From Chlamydiota bacterium (GTDB lineage Bacteria; Chlamydiota; Chlamydiia; Chlamydiales; Rhabdochlamydiaceae), in the NCBI GenBank assembly GCA_011065225.1, contig JAAKFC010000052.1:1-8632 (forward strand): DNA of 8,632 bases, written 5' to 3'. The translations under genes were made by a program, and so were the position numbers. Of the stretch, positions 1 to 5,703 are shown one piece after another (the stretch's first letter is position 1; each line of letters begins with the position of its first letter). The notes beneath the pieces were generated by a model. The model did not search any database. It was not told where the DNA came from and was given only the letters and a program-made list of their open reading frames with translations.

Positions 1-169
1 TTAAGGAAACACTGAACAACTCATTCGCCGATTCTTCGGCCAAAACCATCTGAAAAACTTAATTTTCGACCTACATTAACTTACCAAAGTTAATTCCGGT
101 CTCTAAATTAACTTTTTCAGCGCTTTTGATCCAAATTCTCGGCAAAGCAGTTATTCAGTGTTTCCTTAA
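1..169. mobile_element. MITE-like inverted-repeat element 1
   Basis: A non-coding element bounded by TTAA at both ends. Its terminal inverted repeats pair 1-31 with 139-169 at 27 of 31 positions, and the outer 16 bases (TTAAGGAAACACTGAA) match perfectly. Inside are a small hairpin (27-31 with 36-40), a second one (75-81 with 88-94) and an 8-bp pairing of 50-57 with 113-120, so the single strand folds back over most of its length. No ORF of useful size lies in it. This is the layout of a miniature inverted-repeat transposable element mobilised in trans. TTAA at both ends may be the target duplication, but the left flank lies outside the window. It sits where the 3' half of the toxin pseudogene should be. 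Confidence 0.75.
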
Positions 170-533
170 TCTTTTACCCAGGTAAAACCTATAACTATTA
201 CCCGTGATTGCTACCTAATTAATTCCGAATACAATCTTTATTCCCAATATCATTAGAGACAACTAAAGCCGGACGCGTTTTTTTTGTTTCCCCCCCAATT
301 GTGGGATCAAGATTTACCCAATAGATATCGCCTCTTTTAGAGTGTGTTTACAAAGTCATTCCACCGACAATAGGAGCAATCTTTTTCCCTATGAGAAACT
401 CTTCAAGCTGCACAAACTCGAATTGAGTTTGCTCCGCTCTCCAGAGCATTCTCATAGGAAAAAACCTTTGCTCCTTTCAGTGAAAGCACTTTGTAAACAC
501 ACTCTTAGGGAAGTCGTCTTTTTTACCACTCAT
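170..533 (-). pseudogene. mazF: MazF/PemK-family toxin, disrupted by two elements and a frameshift
   Basis: Remnant of a type II toxin-antitoxin endoribonuclease. Reading on the minus strand, ATG at 533-531 opens MSGKKDDFP and is then cut by the element at 340-504. Removing that element and one TTA copy restores the frame, giving K-R-G-D-I-Y-W-V-N-L-D-P at 338-303, then the G-G-E-T stretch and T-R-P-A-L-V-V-S-N-D ending near 249. This is the unmistakable N-terminal block of MazF/PemK/CcdB-fold toxins. About four codons later the frame hits a stop at 221-219, while the neighbouring frame continues with V-A-I-T-G-N at about 212-195, matching the family's next strand. The rest is replaced by the element at 1-169. 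The toxin start overlaps the antitoxin stop (ATGAGTGGTAA), as in an intact operon. A functional toxin cannot be made from this DNA. Confidence 0.85.
340..504. mobile_element. MITE-like near-palindromic element 2, inserted in toxin gene
   Basis: Terminal inverted repeats of 17 bp are perfect: 340-356 (GAGTGTGTTTACAAAGT) with 488-504. They are flanked by a direct repeat TTA at 337-339 and 505-507. Further pairings nest inside: 372-379 with 468-475, 388-397 with 449-458, and a central 413-419 with 425-431, so nearly the whole 165 bp can form one long hairpin. There is no transposase. A 3-bp TTA duplication fits the T-N-A targets used by some IS5-family (IS1031-type) transposases; that assignment is inference. 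Excising it with one TTA rejoins the toxin reading frame exactly, which fixes the insertion boundaries. Confidence 0.85.
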
Positions 534-771
534 CTGTTCCGTCGCCTACGGTGCTTTCCCACTCGTCAAGCGCTTCTTGTTGCCCTTCGTCTTTATTAGC
601 AGCAAGGTAAGCCTTTCTAAGATCTTCTTTTTTGTATTCCAACTCTTTGCGAATAGCATCACTGACAAACTGACTCATCTCACGTCTCTTTACGTAAGTA
701 TGCAGTTCTTGGGAAACATCTGCTGGTATGGAGAATGTCTGATTGATTTTCTTTGGTTCTTCCTTTCTCAT
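523..771 (-). CDS. Ribbon-helix-helix antitoxin of a MazEF-type module (orphaned)
   Basis: An 82-residue protein with the shape of a CopG/ribbon-helix-helix antitoxin. A basic N-terminal strand (about residues 6-16, K-K-I-N-Q-T-F-S-I-P) is followed by a first helix (17-29), a turn, and a second helix from M-S-Q-F-V-S-D-A-I-R-K-E-L onward (about 32-55). The tail is strongly acidic and Trp-containing (67-82), as in antitoxin segments that wrap a toxin. The strand pairs in a dimer bind operator DNA, and a matching palindrome lies just upstream. The stop codon overlaps the ATG of the MazF-type toxin, which is now a pseudogene. The reading frame is intact with no internal damage, although its partner is dead. 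It could persist by chance, or serve against toxins encoded elsewhere. The family call is by architecture and context; subfamily (MazE versus other RHH) is unsure. Confidence 0.85.
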   Translation of the reverse strand: MRKEEPKKINQTFSIPADVSQELHTYVKRREMSQFVSDAIRKELEYKKEDLRKAYLAANKDEGQQEALDEWESTVGDGTDEW

Positions 772-777
772 TCTTTC

Positions 778-786
778 ATTATAGCA
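778..786 (-). promoter_or_regulatory. Extended -10 promoter of the toxin-antitoxin operon
   Basis: On the minus strand the sequence reads TGCTATAAT, a perfect extended -10 element (TGn-TATAAT). No good -35 is found at the usual spacing, as expected for extended -10 promoters. The box ends 6 nt before the antitoxin ATG at 771, so a start site at normal distance would fall on or beside the A of the ATG, giving a leaderless or nearly leaderless mRNA. No clear Shine-Dalgarno precedes that ATG. Confidence 0.55.
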
Positions 787-793
787 TAAAGTC

Positions 794-820
794 TATTAAT
801 TAGGTATTACGTAATTAATA
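794..820. promoter_or_regulatory. Candidate antitoxin operator (9-bp perfect inverted repeat)
   Basis: TATTAATTA at 794-802 is repeated in perfect inverse as TAATTAATA at 812-820, separated by 9 bp. A second, offset 10-bp palindrome ATTACGTAAT lies at 806-815. It covers the -35 region of the antitoxin promoter. Type II modules are usually autoregulated by antitoxin binding to such palindromes, so this is the likely operator. Binding itself is inference. Confidence 0.55.
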
Positions 821-857
821 ATATTGCTAACAGTGAATGGCTTACAGAATCGATTGT

Positions 858-1547
858 TTATAATACACCAATTTTCTCGAAGCTTTCTTTTAATTCTTTG
901 TTTTGAGGCTTATCAAATGCTCCACTATCAGCAAGCCAAGAGACGTAGTTTTTGGGGACTTCAGTGAGCGATTTCCCTTGGTGTTTACCAAAAGGCATCC
1001 GATCGAGAGTTTTGGATTCAGAAAGGAGTTTTTGTACCGTTTCGATCGAAAGATCATCGATCATCTGCGAGAAAATGTCATAGAGAACCATCACGTCATC
1101 GAGCGCTCTATGAGCATTGTTGGCAACAATGCCATAGACTTCACGCAAATGCTGGAGCGAATGGCGTGGGAGATCAGGCCGGTAACGGCGCGCCCACTTC
1201 AAACTGTCGACATATTCCCAGTCGGGAAGAATAAGACCTGAGCGCTCAAACTCGGCTTCGATGAAAAATTTATCAAAACCGTCATTGTTGTGCGCAATGA
1301 GGACCGTGTTTTCTGGGCAAAATTCTGTAAATGCTTTGCCCACGTCTTCAAAGCCGAGAGCATCTTTTACCATTTCATCCGAAATATTGTGAATAGCTGT
1401 TGCCTGAGGCGGAATGGGAAAACCTGGATGAATGAACTCGCAAAATGAGCGTTCTTCTATTGGGTCATAAGCAGCAAGCTCAATCACTCGATCTTTTTCT
1501 GCGCTGATGCCGGTGGTCTCTGTATCGTAGTAAATAGGTCTTTTCAT
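858..1547 (-). CDS. dnaQ: DnaQ-like 3'-5' exonuclease (DEDDh) with C-terminal DUF3820-like tail
   Basis: A 229-residue exonuclease of the DNA polymerase III epsilon / RNase T superfamily that removes nucleotides from 3' ends with two metal ions. Exo I is Y-D-T-E-T-T-G with D8 and E10; Exo II is A-H-N-N-D-G-F-D with D92; Exo III is A-H-R-A-L-D-D with H146 and D151, so all DEDDh residues are present. Residues about 183-225 (M-P-F-G-K-H-Q-G-K-S-L, then Y-V-S-W-L) form a short module resembling DUF3820, often fused to such exonucleases. The start at 1547 was chosen because MKRPIYYDTETTG begins there, as is usual for the family, and AAGG lies upstream; the frame is open 14 codons further but that extension looks unrelated. 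The size fits the short chlamydial DnaQ homologues. Whether it proofreads for the replicase or acts in repair or RNA trimming cannot be told. Confidence 0.85.
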   Translation of the reverse strand: MKRPIYYDTETTGISAEKDRVIELAAYDPIEERSFCEFIHPGFPIPPQATAIHNISDEMVKDALGFEDVGKAFTEFCPENTVLIAHNNDGFDKFFIEAEFERSGLILPDWEYVDSLKWARRYRPDLPRHSLQHLREVYGIVANNAHRALDDVMVLYDIFSQMIDDLSIETVQKLLSESKTLDRMPFGKHQGKSLTEVPKNYVSWLADSGAFDKPQNKELKESFEKIGVL

Positions 1548-1589
1548 AAAAAATTGCCTTATGATAAAGTTCTGCTGTTTTTGATGCAA
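1548..1589. promoter_or_regulatory. Divergent intergenic region, exonuclease / PLD
   Basis: These 42 bases separate two divergent starts and must hold both promoters unless they lie inside the genes. TATGAT at 1560-1565 (plus) and the overlapping TATCAT at 1566-1561 (minus) each match 5 of 6 bases of the -10 consensus. On the minus strand TTGCAT at 1589-1584 is 17 bp away, a weak -35. No good -35 is seen for the plus strand. Confidence 0.3.
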
Positions 1590-2177
1590 ATGAAGATTCT
1601 GAAGATATTTTTTCTCCTCCTTCCTGCTCTTATTTTCAGTAACATAGCTGATTGCAAAGTGTATTTTTCTCCCAAAGATCAGCTTGCAGATCGGTTGATT
1701 GAGCTAATTGATAGGGAAGAAAAATCGATCAAGATTGCGATTTATTCCATGACGCATTTAGGAATTGCCAAAGCTCTAGAACAAGCAAGATTGCGGAAAG
1801 TGGCCATTGAAGTTCTCGTCGATCCCTTTTCCGTGAAAGCTCGTTCTTCTATTCAGCGTCTCACTGATGCGAAAATTCCTCTCTTTGTTTGGGACCAGGG
1901 AATTCGAATGGGAACAAACAAACGCAAAGGGCTCATGCATGATAAGTTTTGCATTTTTGGCGATCATACCGTTTGGACAGGCTCTTTCAATTTCACCAAT
2001 GATGCAAACTTAAGACATCAAGAAAATGCGATTACTTTAGAAAGCAAAGAAATTGCGAAAGAATATTTAACCCAGTTTTCTCACATGAAACTTTATGAGA
2101 GTCGTCCCTATCAGGAATACATCGCCCTATATCCCAAGAAAAAAAGAGGAAAAAAAGCCCTGAAGTCGTTATCCTAA
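1590..2177 (+). CDS. Secreted phospholipase D / Nuc-family protein, single HKD motif
   Basis: A protein of 195 residues from the ATG at 1590. Residues 1-22 (two Lys, a hydrophobic core F-F-L-L-L-P-A-L-I-F, then N-I-A-D-C) form an export signal; the Cys at 22 is not in a good lipobox. One PLD catalytic motif is visible: H117-x-K119, then G124-D125, G131-S132 and N134, followed by R-H-Q-E-N. Single-HKD members such as Nuc endonuclease and mitochondrial PLD act as dimers on phosphodiester bonds of nucleic acid or phospholipid. The Asp normally four residues after the Lys-x4 spacing is Gly here, with Asp one position later. The C terminus (P-K-K-K-R-G-K-K, 182-189) is very basic. ATG at 1584 and a TTG at 1554 are alternative starts; 1590 gives the cleanest signal peptide. 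Chlamydiae have several PLD-family proteins, some thought to be exported to the host. Substrate is unknown. Confidence 0.8.
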   Translation: MKILKIFFLLLPALIFSNIADCKVYFSPKDQLADRLIELIDREEKSIKIAIYSMTHLGIAKALEQARLRKVAIEVLVDPFSVKARSSIQRLTDAKIPLFVWDQGIRMGTNKRKGLMHDKFCIFGDHTVWTGSFNFTNDANLRHQENAITLESKEIAKEYLTQFSHMKLYESRPYQEYIALYPKKKRGKKALKSLS

Positions 2178-2182
2178 AGTGT

Positions 2183-2341
2183 ATGAAAGTACGAATCATT
2201 TTTTGCATAGCATTTCTCTGTCTTGGGCTTTCAGGGTGTTTCCAAGCGCACTCGGATGATGATTTGCGAGGTGTGCCTGTGACCAACAACCCCAACTTAC
2301 TTCCCAAAACTGGACAGACGGCCCAAGGCCCCAGCTTTTGA
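2183..2341 (+). CDS. Small lipoprotein, 52 residues
   Basis: The ORF runs from ATG 2183 to TGA 2341. It begins M-K-V-R, then a hydrophobic stretch (residues 5-16) ending in L-S-G-C, a canonical lipobox with the lipidated Cys at 19. The mature part is only 34 residues, hydrophilic, with an Asp triplet (25-27) and a Pro/Asn/Gln-rich end (V-P-V-T-N-N-P-N-L-L-P-K). The start lies 5 nt after the PLD stop, so the two are probably co-transcribed and perhaps translationally coupled; no clear Shine-Dalgarno is present. Codon use looks like that of the neighbours. I do not recognise a family. It is likely membrane-anchored by lipid, function unknown. Confidence 0.7.
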   Translation: MKVRIIFCIAFLCLGLSGCFQAHSDDDLRGVPVTNNPNLLPKTGQTAQGPSF

Positions 2342-2380
2342 GCCCTTGCAACATATAGATTTTTTTTTTAACGTGACTCT

Positions 2381-3424
2381 ATGGCAGAAGAGAAAAAAAA
2401 ACAGCCTCAAATCTTTTCTCACGATCTTGAAAAAGTGATCCAAGAAATCGGCAAGGAAAAGATGATCGAGTATTTGAAGCAAATGCTCCTCGTCCGCAAT
2501 TTTGAGATCCGTGCTGAATCCGCCTATTTGCACGGGAAGATTGGAGGCTTTTTCCATTCGTATATAGGACAAGAAGCCATCCAAACGGCAGCTCTTGCAA
2601 CAATGGGTGTTCATCAATGGTGGGTTACCTCGTATCGCTGTCATGCACTGGCCTTACTTCTTGGAGCGACTCCCATCGAACTCATGGACGAGTTATATGG
2701 AAAGGCAACTGGCAATGCGTTGGGTCGTGGTGGCTCGATGCACTTTTACACAGAAGAGATGCTTGGTGGTTTCGGCATTGTAGGTGGACAAATTCCCATT
2801 GCAACGGGCGCTGCATTTGCGATCAACTATAAGAAGAAATTCCCGAGTGTCGACGGTAAATCCAAAGATGTGGCAGTTTGTTTTTTTGGTGACGGAGCTG
2901 TTGCTCAAGGATCTTTTCATGAATCTCTGAATCTCGCATCGCTATGGGATCTTCCCTGTATCTATGTGATTGAAAACAATGAATGGGGGATGGGAACTCA
3001 TGTGGATCGGGCCATCTGCGTCCAACCGATTGCTGAGCGCAAAGCCCCTGGCTATGCCATGGAAGGCTATTCTTTTGATGGGATGGATTTTTTCAACTGC
3101 TATGCCGGCTTCAAACACGTCTTTGAAGAAGTAAAAAAGACTTCAAGACCTGTTCTCGTCGAAGTCTTTGCCGAGCGTTTTAAAGGTCATTCGGTTTCCG
3201 ATCCTGCTCTCTACCGTTCCAAAGAAGATTTAAGCAAATGCATGGAACGCGATCCGCTCATGATCATGCTCAAAACCCTTTCCGCTTTCAATATGCTGAG
3301 CGATGAAGAGTACAAAACAATGGACAAAGAACAAAAAGAAATTGTAGTAGCGGCAATGAAACACGCCGAAGAAGCTCCTTGGCCTGACCCCATACACCTA
3401 GAAGAGGACGTTTTTGCAAAATAA
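2381..3424 (+). CDS. pdhA: Pyruvate dehydrogenase E1 component, alpha subunit
   Basis: A 347-residue ThDP enzyme chain that, with PdhB, decarboxylates pyruvate and passes the acetyl group to lipoyl-E2. The ThDP/Mg motif runs from G170-D-G through E-x-x-N-x-A to the closing N199-N (E-N-N-E-W-G-M-G-T). R-G-G-S-M-H at 116-121 is the family signature, and G-G-Q-I-P-I-A-T-G-A-A follows at 135-145. The loop R-F-K-G-H-S-V-S-D-P (266-275) carries the active-site His270; it corresponds to the regulated phosphorylation loop of mitochondrial E1 alpha. Length and motifs fit the split alpha/beta type rather than the single-chain E1 of enterobacteria. An in-frame TAA 12 nt upstream fixes the ATG as the first possible start, but no Shine-Dalgarno precedes it. 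Ten T's at 2360-2369 lie upstream; no convincing promoter could be placed there. Confidence 0.95.
   Translation: MAEEKKKQPQIFSHDLEKVIQEIGKEKMIEYLKQMLLVRNFEIRAESAYLHGKIGGFFHSYIGQEAIQTAALATMGVHQWWVTSYRCHALALLLGATPIELMDELYGKATGNALGRGGSMHFYTEEMLGGFGIVGGQIPIATGAAFAINYKKKFPSVDGKSKDVAVCFFGDGAVAQGSFHESLNLASLWDLPCIYVIENNEWGMGTHVDRAICVQPIAERKAPGYAMEGYSFDGMDFFNCYAGFKHVFEEVKKTSRPVLVEVFAERFKGHSVSDPALYRSKEDLSKCMERDPLMIMLKTLSAFNMLSDEEYKTMDKEQKEIVVAAMKHAEEAPWPDPIHLEEDVFAK
3402..3408 (+). promoter_or_regulatory. Shine-Dalgarno of pdhB, deciding a TTG start
   Basis: AAGAGGA lies inside the 3' end of pdhA with 5 nt before TTG at 3414. It supports TTG rather than a later ATG as the pdhB start, and implies translational coupling with pdhA. 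Confidence 0.75.
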
Positions 3425-4397
3425 ACAAACAATAGAAGTTCGCGATGCAATTCGGCAAGCCCTCGATGAGGAGATGGCCCGTGATGAACGTGTCTTCATC
3501 ATCGGTGAAGAAGTGGCTGAATACAATGGTGCCTATAAGGTGACCAAGGGAATGTTGGATAAATGGGGTCCGGACCGAGTCATTGATACCCCCATCTCTG
3601 AACTCGGCTTTGCGGGTCTGGCAATCGGTGCTGCCATGTGCGGCCTAAGACCTGTTGTAGAATTCATGAGTTTTAACTTTTCGTTTGTGGGGTGCGACCA
3701 GATCATCTCCAATGCCATCAAAATGCATTACATGTCCGGCAACCGCTTTAGCGTGCCGATCGTTTTCCGCGGACCGAATGGCGCTGCAGCGCAAGTCTCT
3801 TCCCAGCACTCCCATTGCATTGAAGCACTCTATGGCAACTTGCCCGGGCTAATCATCATTACCCCTAACAATGCGTATGATGCTAAAGGCCTTTTGAAAT
3901 CTGCGATTCGCAACAACAATCCCGTTCTCTTTTTGGAAAACGAGCTGACCTATGGGCTGAAAATGGAAATTCCCGAAGAAGAATATCTCATTCCAATCGG
4001 AAAGGCCCAAATAATCCAAGAAGGGAAACACCTCACCCTCATTTCGCATAGCCGGATGGTCGATATCTGCAAAGAGGCTGCGATGGAACTTGCCAAGAAA
4101 GGAATCGAAATAGAGCTCATTGATTTGCGCACCATCAGACCACTCGATCTTCCCACCATTGCCGATTCTGTGCGCAAAACACATATGTGTGTCCTTGTCG
4201 AAGAAGGTCATATTTTTAGTGGAATCTGCGCCGAGGTTGGTTTTCAGATCCAACAGCACTGTTTTGACTTTCTCGACGCACCCATCGAGCGAGTATGCCA
4301 AAGGGAAACCCCTATGCCTTACTCCAAAATGTTGGAAAAAGAAACAATGCCCACTAAAGAACGGATTTTAGACGCAATCAATAAAGTCCTAAGCTAA
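3414..4397 (+). CDS. pdhB: Pyruvate dehydrogenase E1 component, beta subunit
   Basis: A 327-residue partner of PdhA; the two form the alpha2beta2 E1 with ThDP at the interface. G-E-E-V-A-E-Y-N-G-A-Y-K-V-T at 31-44 and the S-E-L-G-F-A-G block with Glu63, the residue expected to activate the ThDP aminopyrimidine, are typical. R-G-P-N-G at 119-123 and S-Q-H-S-H around 130-134 carry the conserved active-site His. L-F-L-E-N-E-L-T-Y-G at about 162-171 is also a signature. The C-terminal transketolase domain is complete (I-D-L-R-T-I-R-P-L-D near 237-246). It starts with TTG, overlaps pdhA by 11 nt and has a strong Shine-Dalgarno in that overlap; the family N terminus Q-T-I-E-V-R-D-A-I follows directly, so this start is convincing. 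Sequence style is close to mitochondrial, plastid and alphaproteobacterial E1 beta. Confidence 0.95.
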   Translation: MQNKQTIEVRDAIRQALDEEMARDERVFIIGEEVAEYNGAYKVTKGMLDKWGPDRVIDTPISELGFAGLAIGAAMCGLRPVVEFMSFNFSFVGCDQIISNAIKMHYMSGNRFSVPIVFRGPNGAAAQVSSQHSHCIEALYGNLPGLIIITPNNAYDAKGLLKSAIRNNNPVLFLENELTYGLKMEIPEEEYLIPIGKAQIIQEGKHLTLISHSRMVDICKEAAMELAKKGIEIELIDLRTIRPLDLPTIADSVRKTHMCVLVEEGHIFSGICAEVGFQIQQHCFDFLDAPIERVCQRETPMPYSKMLEKETMPTKERILDAINKVLS

Positions 4398-4398
4398 T

Positions 4399-4404
4399 GG
4401 AGAG
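4399..4404 (+). promoter_or_regulatory. Shine-Dalgarno of pdhC
   Basis: GGAGAG begins 2 nt after the pdhB stop and lies 6 nt before the pdhC ATG, consistent with one polycistronic mRNA. Confidence 0.7.
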
Positions 4405-4410
4405 ATACCA

Positions 4411-5703
4411 ATGCCTTTTACATTGACCATGCCCAAACTTTCCCCCACGATGGAAGAAGGAACTATTGTCAAATGGCGAGTCAAAGAAGGTGATCATGTA
4501 GGTGCTGATGATGTTCTAATGGAAGTGGCGACTGATAAGGCCACCGTTGAGCACAATGCAATTGACGAGGGTTATGTACGCAAAATCCTCATCCCAGATG
4601 GAGGCTCTGCAAGAGTCAATCAGCCCATTGCGATTTTCACAGAAACCGCCGATGAAAGCATCGAAGGCTATGAACCCGAAGGCGAAGCTCCTCCCCCTCC
4701 CCCCACCGAGGAAGAAGTTCCTGCAGAAGAGGAAAAAGAAGAAGTCCCTGCAGCTGCCCCTGCTGCCGGAGCGATAGAGCAGCCTGCTTTTGCACCACTG
4801 CCACCGCTCGAAGGCTATACATTCGAAGAGCCCACCAAACCCATCCTCGGACGCATCCCTTCATCGCCCTTAGCGCGCAAACTAGCTCAAGAAAAAGGAA
4901 TCGACATTGCCTCTATCAAAGGTTCGGGTCCTCGTGGCCGAATCATGAGCCGAGACCTTGAAACAGGTGCACAAAAAGGGCTTGTCAGCTTCCATCATGA
5001 GCAGCCCACAATTGCTCCTGGTAGCTATGAAGAAGAGCCCCTCACCCAAATGCGTAAAGTCATTGGCAGACGCCTGCAAGAATCCAAAACCTTCATCCCG
5101 CATTTCTATGTGGCTCAAGAAATCGATGCTGAGCCGATGATAGCGATTCGCGAGCAATTCAAAGCAGGGGGTCTTCGCGTAACCTTCAACGATCTCATCC
5201 TGCGCGCTACAGCCCTGACCCTCAAAAAGCATCCCGAAGTGAACAGCGGCTTTAATACTGTCAACTCCACTCTTATTCGCTATAAAACCATCGACATTGC
5301 TATTGCTGTTAGTATTCCTGACGGTCTTATCACCCCCATCGTCCGCCACGCCGATTACAAAAATCTCGAGGAAATTTCCTCAGAAGTGCGCACTCTTGCG
5401 AAAAAAGCTCGCGATGGAAAATTGGCTCCAGAAGAGTATACAGGAGGTTCTTTTACCATCTCCAACCTCGGCATGTTTGGTGTGCGCGATTTTATTGCCG
5501 TCATCAACCCCCCTCAAGCAGCGATTCTTGCCATCGGTGGGATCCAAGAAAAAGCCGTTGTGAAAAACGGACAAGTCGCACCCGGTAAAACAATGGCATT
5601 TACCCTTGCTTCCGATCACAGAGTTGTGGATGGAGCCGATGCCGCACGCTTTCTCGGCACCTTGCAGATTTTCTTAGAAAATCCCTCTCTTCTCGTTGTC
5701 TAA
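4411..5703 (+). CDS. pdhC: Dihydrolipoamide acetyltransferase, E2 of pyruvate dehydrogenase
   Basis: A 430-residue E2 core subunit that carries the acetyl group from E1 on a lipoyl arm to CoA. There is one lipoyl domain (1-79) with the modified Lys43 in A-T-D-K-A. Next comes a flexible Pro/Ala/Glu-rich linker (82-145) containing a run of five Pro and two acidic clusters. The peripheral-subunit-binding domain is 148-186 (S-S-P-L-A-R-K-L-A, G-S-G-P-R-G-R-I). The catalytic acyltransferase domain is 205-430, with D-H-R-V-V-D-G at 402-408 giving catalytic His403 and Asp407, and S-N-L-G-M-F-G at 351-357. A single lipoyl domain is at the short end for the family, which has one to three. It is third in pdhABC, 13 nt after pdhB. 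The E3 dihydrolipoamide dehydrogenase gene does not follow and must be elsewhere. Confidence 0.95.
   Translation: MPFTLTMPKLSPTMEEGTIVKWRVKEGDHVGADDVLMEVATDKATVEHNAIDEGYVRKILIPDGGSARVNQPIAIFTETADESIEGYEPEGEAPPPPPTEEEVPAEEEKEEVPAAAPAAGAIEQPAFAPLPPLEGYTFEEPTKPILGRIPSSPLARKLAQEKGIDIASIKGSGPRGRIMSRDLETGAQKGLVSFHHEQPTIAPGSYEEEPLTQMRKVIGRRLQESKTFIPHFYVAQEIDAEPMIAIREQFKAGGLRVTFNDLILRATALTLKKHPEVNSGFNTVNSTLIRYKTIDIAIAVSIPDGLITPIVRHADYKNLEEISSEVRTLAKKARDGKLAPEEYTGGSFTISNLGMFGVRDFIAVINPPQAAILAIGGIQEKAVVKNGQVAPGKTMAFTLASDHRVVDGADAARFLGTLQIFLENPSLLVV

Noticed and set aside
172..187. Palindrome TTTTACC-CA-GGTAAAA as an operator
   Set aside because: It lies inside the coding remnant of the toxin (R-F-Y-L-G-K in the shifted frame), with no promoter beside it, so chance is the simpler explanation.
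342..599. An 85-residue plus-strand ORF
   Set aside because: It crosses the palindromic element and runs antisense to the antitoxin; its codons are explained by those features and no ribosome binding site or family pattern is seen.
2324..2369. Rho-independent terminator after the lipoprotein gene
   Set aside because: CAAGG at 2324-2328 can pair with CCTTG at 2344-2348, but the stem is only 5 bp with a 15-nt loop and is 11 nt away from the ten-T run, so it does not have terminator geometry.
2346..2374. sigma70-type promoter for pdhA
   Set aside because: TTGCAA has no acceptable -10 at 17 bp (TAACGT), and TATAGA further up has no -35. The T-tract may be regulatory but a promoter cannot be placed.
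3849..4301. A 150-residue minus-strand ORF inside pdhB
   Set aside because: It is fully antisense to pdhB, whose motifs are clear; the same holds for the antisense frames within pdhA and pdhC (for example 2297-2644 and 4882-5349).
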